64,000 nt of DNA from Codonopsis lanceolata (Eukaryota > Streptophyta > Magnoliopsida > Asterales > Campanulaceae): assembly GCA_013146195.2 (NCBI GenBank), contig CM028382.1, positions 10,114,767 to 10,178,766 on the forward strand, in the 5' to 3' direction. The position numbers and the translations under genes were made by a program. Position 1 is the first letter of the stretch. The number at the start of each line of letters is the position of its first letter. The notes under the pieces are model-generated. The model saw nothing but the letters and a program-made list of their open reading frames with translations. It made no database searches and was not told the DNA's origin. Positions 55,996 through 64,000 of this stretch are shown here, piece by piece.

Positions 55996-56912
55996 GGAAG
56001 TATTAGTAATAGAAAAAAGAAAGTGGCAACTAATTTATACTCCTTTCGTGTAAAATAATTAATTTTACTTTTATTTGTCCCAAAAATAATATTATTAAAT
56101 CAATTTAAACTACAAATATTGTAACTTTTTTCTTACTTTATTTTTTTCAAAATAACTGTCCCTTATTGTCTTTTTAGAGACAATATGATTAAATTTTAGA
56201 TAGATATTTAAGATACTTTTATATAATTAATTATCGAAAATAATATTATAATTATTCAAAACTAAGCAGACATAAACTACTACAAATTATATGTTTATGG
56301 GTTCCAAAAAAAAATAAAACAAATACAGGCCAATTAAAAAAAATCAATTTGATTTTAAAAATAAAAGTCAAAAGATGACACTTATTTTAGATTGGGGGAA
56401 GTAATTTTTTTTCTTTTATTTAACAACACGATGTTTGTCTTATTAATTCAAATATTAAAATATTTGACTTTTCAAACCTTTAGGAATATAAAAAATGATA
56501 AACAGGTGACAAGAAGTGTACTTGGTGTAACACTTTAATAATTTAAGAGTTAAGCAAGCATACATCCCAATTTTTTGTGTTCTTTTCTTATTTTAATGTA
56601 TTCCAAAAGTACATGATTTATTAAAGGTCACCTTCTTTAACCTATACATTTCTTAGGATTCCCAACATTTTCCTTTAATTTATCAGTTTTTAAATTAAGA
56701 ATGCTGTTAATTAAAGTAGTTAGAGGAATTCATTATTTTATGATAGAAAAATCACAATGAGAGCAAGGTGACTTGTTACCCTTTTAAAGTATGATTTATT
56801 TCCCAAGTGGATATATCACCTAAGTGATTACTGATTATATTAGAAGAAAGAATGATCTTCTTAGGTAGAAGATTAATGATAAAAAGTAATCAACTCCATG
56901 TGGTCATAGAAA

Positions 56913-56952
<40 letters not shown>

Positions 56953-57481
56953 GAGACAGAGAGAGAGAGGGAGAGAGAGAGAGAGAGAGAGAGATTCAAT
57001 ATATGCATGAATGTGTAATACAAATGCTTCATTTCCACTAGTAACAACTTCCAACCCCCAACAATGGTTTGGACATAGAGATCTCATAATAGCTACCTAA
57101 TCTCTACTCTAACTATATGACTCATTCACAACTCTCTTCAACATTGAATGATTATTGATTGGTACACATTTACAACCACCCATAAGGAATTTGAAATGAC
57201 CAAAGTATTTCTCATTTGTCTCATTGAATGACAAGCTACATGTACACAAACTATACAAGAATTACATTGCCACCACAATATACCCTAGTTTGAGTGACCT
57301 TTATTCTCCACCTTCCCCCACATCTATTGGTTATCTTTAATTAAAAACAGTGTTTTCTTAGAGTTTTGCTAGTTCTTTAGAATGAAATTAACAAAGAAAG
57401 ATCGATGTTTCTCTTAAAAATGGATAAGGAAATAGGGAAGAAATTAAAAGGAAGCAAGAAGATAGAAATCAAGTTATGATT
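55996..57481. other. Intergenic and 3' region of the MYB gene
   Basis: No gene seen. A possible worn Stowaway element lies at 56041-56402. A long (GA)n microsatellite occupies 56915-56993. Confidence 0.6.
56915..56993. repeat. (GA)n microsatellite
   Basis: Mostly uninterrupted GA dinucleotides with a short GGGGGA break. Confidence 0.95.
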
Positions 57482-58382
57482 CTATTGGAAATCAAGAGAA
57501 GGAAGGGAGTGTACTTCTCTCATCAATTCCTCAAAGTCCCATTCCCCTACTTTTATGTCTTCTCCTTCCCAATAATCCCCGAAACCCTCTGTGTTTTCTA
57601 CTTTGTTGAGGTTAAAGTAGCTGTTTACGATATTGTTCATGTTGTTATGAATTAAATTGTTGTTAGGGTTCCTATCAGCAAAACTTTCTGGTTTAATAGG
57701 TTCGTCGATGGGTAAATTTTCTAAAGGGGGGATAAAGATATCTCCTTCCGCCCCAATATTTCCGCCAAACAACTCGTGACACCCATAAAACCCATTGTTA
57801 TTCACTCCAACTTGAGTCATGCAAGTTTGTGTACCATAGAATGATGCATTTGTCGTGGACGTATTTAGGCCTTGATTGAAAATGGGCAACGAGTCGATCA
57901 TATGGTTCATGGCCACATTTTGCATGGATGACGGTGATGATGATAATGTTGTCGTTGTTGCATCCATGTACATGGCCATGATGTTATGCTCTCGCACCGA
58001 AACGAGACCTCCAACAGTATCTCTGGGCTCCAAGGATGAATCACTAGTACTGTTTGGCGATGGTGTTGACGTTGACGATGAATTCATCTTGAGCCTCTTC
58101 TTTATTGTGGAATTCCAAAAGTTCTTTATTTCATTGTCAGTTCGCCCGGGCAAACGTGCAGCAATTTGAGACCACCTAATTCAGAAGAAAGAATAAGATT
58201 TTTTGGAGAAACGTGAGTTCCAATTTAATACCTACATAAGAGAAGCTAAGTTAGTTTTTCTAAATTTGGAATGCATGACTTGCATGGAAGTTGCCATATT
58301 TCGTAATAGCCATCGCCTATAGATATGTGTTCAGTGTCTTCTACTCAAAGTATAGACAATGACACACCACAGTTAACTACAT

Positions 58383-58439
<57 letters not shown>

Positions 58440-59907
58440 TATCTCTAAGGTAATTGACAGGATGGAGTTGTTAACGAAGATAAGTGAATGTCTACTTGTG
58501 GTTATTTTCCATTATTAAATGAATGCATGACTTGCATGGGGAACTGATAGCTTGATTTCTAAAACAGCTTCTGATATGGACTGTGGAGTGTCTTCAACTC
58601 AAAGGGTAGATGTAGACACTTCATTGATCTCAAATGTCTTTTTCACTTTGGAGAAAAACAAAAAAAAAATGTAAACTAAAATCTATAAAAATGTATACAA
58701 TGAAAATTAAACTAAAATATGTGGTGTGTTAATGTGTGTTTATTTAACATAAACTTTGACGGATATAGAAAACTATGTTTGATGGATATAAAATATGTTT
58801 CAAATTTGACTCTCAGTCGTCATTTGTCGATTATACATGTGATTCGTTAGTCCATGGCTCCGTGTATTAGTAATAGGATGTCGGAGACATCGCAAGTTGG
58901 TGACAAGTGGGTTTTGAGTCGATGTTGAGGCGATTTTTTTAACATTTTACCATTATTTGACTTTAATTTGACGTGTTTCAAATGAGACCACTTGTTTGAA
59001 AATTAATCATGTAGTATTAGTTTTCTTCCTTCAATAATTGATCAGCATTATTTTTATCTCTAATCATCTATCCACATTCGATGAGGTCAAAAGCAAAAAA
59101 GATTATTTTGCCTAATGTCAAGATACTCTAATCATGCATGTTTCCATGACTTGACAAGCTTATACAAAATGCATATAATAGACATGGCAAGTATTCATTT
59201 ATGCATCGATGAGATAAAAATACGAGAAAATCAGACCAAACATAGTTCGAAATAGATGAGTTATTCTACGTATCCTACTCTATTTAAAATCAACCTCATA
59301 CGTATATCTCTTTCAGTTCCTTCTTCCTCTCTCTCTCTCTCTAATGGTGACTCAAAGCATGTACACATCTCTCTACTAATGGATGATATTTTAAACGTAA
59401 ACTCTGACTAAACATGAATTATGATATGCTTCCATGGACATCTCTCAATTGATGGATTGATGGGATATATTTTTACGTAAATTCAGTTAATTAACAAGAA
59501 TTACAATCCTAAAATAACATGATCAAGACACCCAAACCAAACGGATTGCATATCAATTGGCTTCATTGATATCACATAAACATACTTATAGCTATATCAT
59601 GATCATGAAAGATAGAGAGAGAATTGAACCTGTTGCCGAGAAGGGAATGTAGATGAACGATAAGCTCTTCTTCTTGGGGAGAAAAGGCACCTCGTTTAAG
59701 GTCAGGCCTTAAGTAGTTAATCCAACGAAGACGACAGCTCTTGCCGCACCTTTGCAAGCCAGCATTTCTAGCAACATCACTCCAACAGCCCTGTCCATTT
59801 GATAACATGTAATTCATCAGCTTGTCATCTTCTTCTGGTGACCATAAACCTTTCCTCAGCTTTACACTGCTGATCATCATATTATTGTTCTTCTCTGGCT
59901 TCCTCAT
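57482..59907 (-). CDS. R2R3-MYB transcription factor, MYB46/MYB83 type
   Basis: Two minus-strand exons (59907-59630 and 58175-57482) join in frame (R93 codon split, donor GTTCAA, acceptor ATTAG) to 323 residues. The R2 repeat spans about residues 19-66 with W22, W42 and W62. The R3 repeat spans about 71-118 with F75, W94 and W113. Near-diagnostic stretches are MRKPE at the start, NGQGCWSDVARNAGLQRCGK, INYLRPDLKRGAFSPQEE and IAARLPGRTDNEIKNFWNST. The acidic, Asn/Ser-rich C-terminus (IFIPPLENLP, EGFGDYWEGE, EWDFEELM) would be the activation domain. In Arabidopsis MYB46 and MYB83 are nuclear master switches for secondary-wall (cellulose, xylan, lignin) genes, acting below the NST/VND NAC factors. 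The missing intron between R2 and R3 agrees with that subgroup. Which of the two paralogues it represents is not decidable here. Confidence 0.9.
58387..58436. repeat. (CT)n(AT)n microsatellite in the MYB intron
   Basis: About 17 CT units followed by about 9 AT units. Confidence 0.9.
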
Positions 59908-60047
59908 TCTTATTAGAATTATTAACTATTTTCTTACTTTCTTTCTTTCTTTCTTTCTTTCAATTCTTGATGTGAAGTGAACCCCCGAGGCTCTCAAACT
60001 AAAAGGGTTCCTTCTCCCAACTCTTGTGATGCACTAGAGTTCATATC

Positions 60048-60056
60048 TTTATAAGA
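60048..60056 (-). promoter_or_regulatory. TATA box of the MYB gene
   Basis: TTATAAAGA on the minus strand about 140 bp upstream of the ATG. The leader between them contains a (GAAA)n repeat (59938-59961 region). Confidence 0.5.
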
Positions 60057-60059
60057 AGG

Positions 60060-60454
60060 CAAATCATCTCCTAGAGAGAGAGAGAGAGAGGCCACACATT
60101 CAATGGACATGGTGATCATGATGATTGTGATGGTTGTGGGGTTTGCTTAGAAATGGAGTAAGGAGAGAGAGAGAGAGAGAGAGGGTAAGTAAAATTAAGA
60201 AGAAGCATAGGCTAGCTAGCGAGGGTGGTAGTTGATGGGTCGAGTAGGAAACGGTTTGGAGAGAGATAGGTGGTCGTCTTGTCTTTGACTCCATATCTTG
60301 TCTTTTTCTATGCAAATTTCTTCAAACACAAGATAATCATTACTATATTATTAATTTCTTATTTTCATATCATATTGAGCATGGAAAAATTCTATAAAGT
60401 TGGTTTTGTTATATTACCAAGCCATCCAAACATATATATTTGCTTCCACTATAC

Positions 60455-60520
<66 letters not shown>

Positions 60521-61517
60521 CTCTACACCCACACGTGTAATGCAAGATAACAAGAAAATATATAGAATATTAATAAGATCTATGATAATAAAATGCCAAA
60601 TAGAGTCATTATTGGAAATGACCAGTTTTTAAAATGTGATTGGCCATAAGGTTCTCCCCATTAATTAGTATCAATTTACTTGGAAGGGAAAATAAGTAGA
60701 AAAGACTCCAATATATATGGGAACACAAACCAGTACTTTTCAATAAAAAGACTAAAAAAGGGAAGAAAAAAGGAGTCTACATAAACCCTTCTCGAATCCT
60801 AAAACTTAAACCCTAAACAGTTTATTTACGTGTAATTTGAAATGACAAATGATATTATGAGTTAGAATTTGTGGTGTTATTACAAGTTTTAGTATTAGAG
60901 TCATTAGATGATTAAGTTGGTGATGGTTTAGAATGTTCATGTCATTACTTACAAAAGAACGTATTTGATATAACAGTGTAGAGATCTAGATAAATTTAAT
61001 CAAATAACAATAACACTACTAAACTTGTAGTAATACGACAAATTTGAGCTCGTAATATCATACGTCGTTGGAAATTTGAGTTTTATGAAAAGGGTGAGAG
61101 TTAGTTGGACAAAAAATACCCTATGTTGGAACCTATTATCATTGAGGATAAAAAGATTTTGTATTTAGTTTTACTTTTTATCTTGTAAATTGGTTGTTAG
61201 TGACCTTGCCGTCATGATAAGCATATTCGTTGAAGCAATTTGTCCTTAAATTTATGACATCATAGAAAGTTACATTCATGCAAGAAAGTTCATGCTTCCT
61301 CTTTTTTACCATGTACCCTTGAAACCCTTAAAGTCTCTATCCATTAACAAATATACATAATTAATCTTAGATGCCAACGCACACCTCACATATCTCCAAA
61401 TCATCATTAATCATCATCTTCATAGTTAGACTACCATGGTGAAATATTATTTACCATCTTAATCATCCTTGCATATTGATCATCTTGACCATCTTCATCT
61501 ACACAACAAACAAGGGA

Positions 61518-61558
<41 letters not shown>

Positions 61559-62315
61559 GTCGAATTGGAAAATGATCAATAAGTCCATTAAATTCCTCTA
61601 GCGAATTGGGGACAAGCCTAGCAATTACAGATTGCGAAGGCAAAACAATTAAGACTCTTTGGAGTTAACATCAATTAAGCTAGTAATAATTGCAAGCCGG
61701 TCCCTTTTTCCATGATTTTAATTGCTCTAGTCTGTTGTTTTATTTTTAATCGAAAAATGTCACTTTTTAGAGAAAAATGACTACATTACCCTTAATAAAC
61801 GCTGAAGGGATGACTAGCGCGTAAATTGCGATGCATATGTTTTTTTTATGATTTAAATATAAAGAGCTAGTATTAAATGTTTATATGCCGCGATACAAAT
61901 ATATTAACTGCGATACAAAAACAAACAACTATAATAGAGTATATTAGCATTTGCACCGCGATATATAACTTTAATTTATGTATTTAAATGTTTATATACC
62001 GCGGTGTAAATTTTCTTATTTGGTAGCAGTATTCAATTTTTTAATATATTTGTTTATAAACAGTTCCCTTCATAAAAATTAGTTGTACCGCGGTTGACAA
62101 ATATATTAACCATGATACAAAAACAAATGAACCACAATACAAAAACAAGTGAACCGCGATACACTGATATGATATTGGGGGGTTAGAAATTGACAAGTCC
62201 AAGTTCAAGGGCTTGTGTGACAACTTGAAGCTACAAGGGGTTGAAGTGTCAATCACGCAAAGATTTGATCAAGAATTTGGAGTAACATGCGGCGCCTTTA
62301 TGTGTTATTCACTAT
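60060..62315. other. Intergenic, AT-rich with microsatellites
   Basis: Contains (GA)n near 60075-60182, (CT)n at 60461-60520 and (CT)n at 61524-61555. Scattered ccgcgatac words lie at 61890-62165. No supported gene. The first part is the MYB promoter. Confidence 0.6.
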
Positions 62316-62324
62316 TTTATTATT

Positions 62325-62497
62325 GGGCAATGCTAGGGTCACTCTTATTTTACACCAAAATATGAGTACTTTATGATGTGATCATACTCTCATTGATTGG
62401 ACATTTTGTGGGTCTCAGAACTCCAGCCAATGAGAGTGTGCCACATCACAGAGTACCCATATTTTGGTGCAAAATGAGAGTGACTCAAACATTACCC
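62325..62497. mobile_element. Mutator-type miniature element (173 bp), second copy
   Basis: Ends GGGCAATGCTAGGGTCACTC and GAGTGACTCAAACATTACCC form long inverted repeats. Perfect 9-bp duplication TTTATTATT (62316-62324 and 62498-62506). Same family as 10054-10225. Confidence 0.88.
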
Positions 62498-62934
62498 TTT
62501 ATTATTTTAGGTTATTTAATTATTTCCTAATTTAAATAGCTCTCTTGTTTTAATTAGGTCGTTTCTTGTCCCTAAAGTTTAGGTTTAAAAGTTTCCTTTT
62601 AATTAGTTTTCTTTTCCTGCAAGAATTATGATTTATTTTGTAAGCATATATAAAGACATTTTTAAACATTGTTTTGGGGAGTTGAATTTTGATGAATAAA
62701 ATTGAGTTGATTTTTTGGATAAAAAATTATGTTCTTATTTGAGTGTCTTGGATTGGAAACTCGGATTATAAAAATCATGGATTCGTTGTTTATAATTGAA
62801 TTCGACTTATCAGTTGGAGAATCATCTCAATTGTGGCATCATTCACAATTCAAAGGTTCGCGTCATCTCAAGGGCGTTGGGTTGCGGAGTCATTCATCCT
62901 AAAGCTTTCTAGGAGATTTTGGGTCTTTATCATT

Positions 62935-62946
62935 TGGTATCAGAAC
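62935..62946 (+). other. Primer binding site of the Gypsy element
   Basis: TGGTATCAGAAC, one base from the usual tRNA-Met complement, follows the probable LTR end. Confidence 0.65.
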
Positions 62947-63225
62947 AATCCTAGTTATGGTAATTCCATTATATCTTAATTTTGTGTTATTATCGTTCTA
63001 GTTGTTAAACCCTAATTCCGCTAGGGTTCGTGTCAAAAAAAAATGTCATTGTTTTTTTCTCTTTTCGTTGTTTAAACTTGGATCATCAATCCTTTTTAAT
63101 TGTACATCTTGTCTTTTAATTTTGAAGTCCTAATAATTCTATGATTTGTTATTTATAAAAAAAAATTAAAAATTTGTGACTTTGAGTGTATACACACAAG
63201 GGAGTGAATCACCAAAATAATCATC

Positions 63226-63657
63226 ATGTCTGAACTTTCTAAACCATTGGCTATTAATGATTGGACGAAGTTTTTTAGAGAGATAGTGGGTAGTGAGTTC
63301 ATGATTGAAGAATGGAGAAAGCGCATATTTCGTACTAGATGTTACGTGAGTAATAAGGCATGTAGTATGCTTATTGATGGAGATAGTATCTCTAATTTTG
63401 CTAGCTCCTATATGGTTGAGAGGTTAGGGTTACTAATCTTTTCACATCTGCAGCCTTATGAGTTGCTAGGGCTACATGTCGATGGGCAAGTGCATGTCTC
63501 CCAACAAACCCTAATCACTTTCCGAGTAGGGAAGTATTCCGATACGGTGGTGTGTGATGTAATACCGATGGCCGGAAACTGGTCACTTATTACTTGGGAA
63601 ACCATGGCAAACAGACCGAGGAGTAACTTACAATTTGATGGGTACAAAGAAATATAA
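63226..63657 (+). pseudogene. Gypsy polyprotein relic: retropepsin-like domain without gag
   Basis: A 143-codon frame from ATG reads, from about residue 44, RCYVSNKACSMLIDGDSISN, with the aspartyl-protease DG motif (usual D-S/T-G or D-G-G), then MVERLGL and ITFRVGKYSDTVVCDVIPM. This pattern is typical of the protease segment in plant Gypsy elements. Only ~43 unrelated residues precede it, so gag and the zinc knuckle are missing. After 63657 the frame breaks. An overlapping frame (63635-63907) continues with MYENREISLVCLILAQV and then a Lys/Glu-rich coiled coil ending in a stop. Confidence 0.65.
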
Positions 63658-64000
63658 TTTCATGTATGAAAATAGGGAGATCTCTTTAGTATGTTTAATA
63701 CTTGCTCAAGTTCGTGATGATCTATTGGTTTTGCAAACAAGCATACGTGAATGGAAAATTGAAAACGAAATAATTGAAAAAGAGAAAATTGAAAGAAAGA
63801 GAATTGAGAGGAAAAATATTGAGAAAAAAAGGCTTGAGAAAGAGAAATTGATGAGGAGGAAGAACGAGAAAGGGTGGAGAAAGAAGAAACTGAAGAAAAA
63901 AAATTAGTGGTTCGAGAAGAATTGAAGTTACTACATACATATGAAGACCTATTTGATTTTGAATTTCCAACTTTGTCTTGTTTTTGGTTAAGCAAGCAGA

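Larger units (their letters stand above)
62640..64000 (+). mobile_element. Gypsy-type LTR retrotransposon, 5' part, broken
   Basis: A tRNA-Met type primer site TGGTATCAGAAC lies at 62935-62946, two bases after an LTR-like end (...TTTATCA, 62932). Upstream text includes a TATATAAAG box (about 62647), as expected in an LTR promoter. The LTR start is not fixed and may lie left of 62325. Downstream a frame at 63226-63657 encodes a protease-like domain. The element leaves the window on the right. Confidence 0.65.

Noticed and set aside
63226..63657. Possible endogenous pararetrovirus
   Set aside because: The protease pattern, tRNA-Met primer site and LTR-like promoter fit a plant Gypsy element. 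No viral movement or coat motifs were seen.

Overview
This window is nuclear DNA of a flowering plant, most likely a eudicot. The signs are AT-rich intergenic DNA, GT-AG introns, a DYW-class pentatricopeptide repeat gene, a chloroplast envelope transporter with a transit peptide, an R2R3-MYB gene, and dense plant transposon debris (Stowaway, hAT and Mutator-type miniatures, SINEs, Helitrons, TRIM, Copia and Gypsy remnants). I cannot name the species.

Layout. 1-7110: two complete and one truncated copy of a 2.67-kb tandem unit carrying tRNA-Phe, tRNA-Gly, a tRNA-Leu relic, tRNA-Asp and tRNA-Leu(CAA). Only the tRNA-Asp and tRNA-Leu of the middle unit are intact. 7111-8185: a LINE fragment joined to an ULTRAPETALA-like gene fragment. 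8.7-12.2 kb: an orphan gene 5' end, a Mutator-type miniature element, a decayed ULTRAPETALA-like gene and a possible 60-residue three-exon gene. 15.2-18.0 kb (minus): an intact intronless PPR-DYW gene. 20-21.1 kb: a SINE, a 271-bp tandem duplication and a solo LTR. 24.45-30.97 kb (plus): an intact 13-exon MATE citrate-transporter gene of the DTX42/FRD3 type. 31-41.3 kb: a decayed tandem copy of that MATE gene, torn apart by TRIM, Helitron and hAT insertions and by a further local duplication. 44.06-48.02 kb (plus): an intact three-exon plastid 2-oxoglutarate/malate translocator gene (DIT1). 50.2 kb: an intact tRNA-Ser(GCU). 51.5-56 kb: an hAT-type element, Stowaway elements and a Copia-derived non-autonomous LTR element filled with degenerate tandem repeats. 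57.5-59.9 kb (minus): an R2R3-MYB gene of the MYB46/MYB83 type. 62-64 kb: a Mutator-type miniature element and the start of a broken Gypsy element that runs off the window.

The four well-supported protein genes form no operon or pathway. They act separately in organelle RNA editing, citrate export, plastid carbon/nitrogen shuttling and secondary-wall regulation.

The most notable observations are these. (1) Differences between the tandem tRNA-bearing units fall mostly at CAG/CTG sites, often as CAG or CTG read as CG, which looks like a methylation-linked sequencing artefact rather than real decay. (2) Several small transposon families can be delimited with exact target-site duplications. (3) There is a non-autonomous Copia element whose interior is a degenerate repeat array. 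(4) A pair of previously unannotated-looking ULTRAPETALA-like relics is present.
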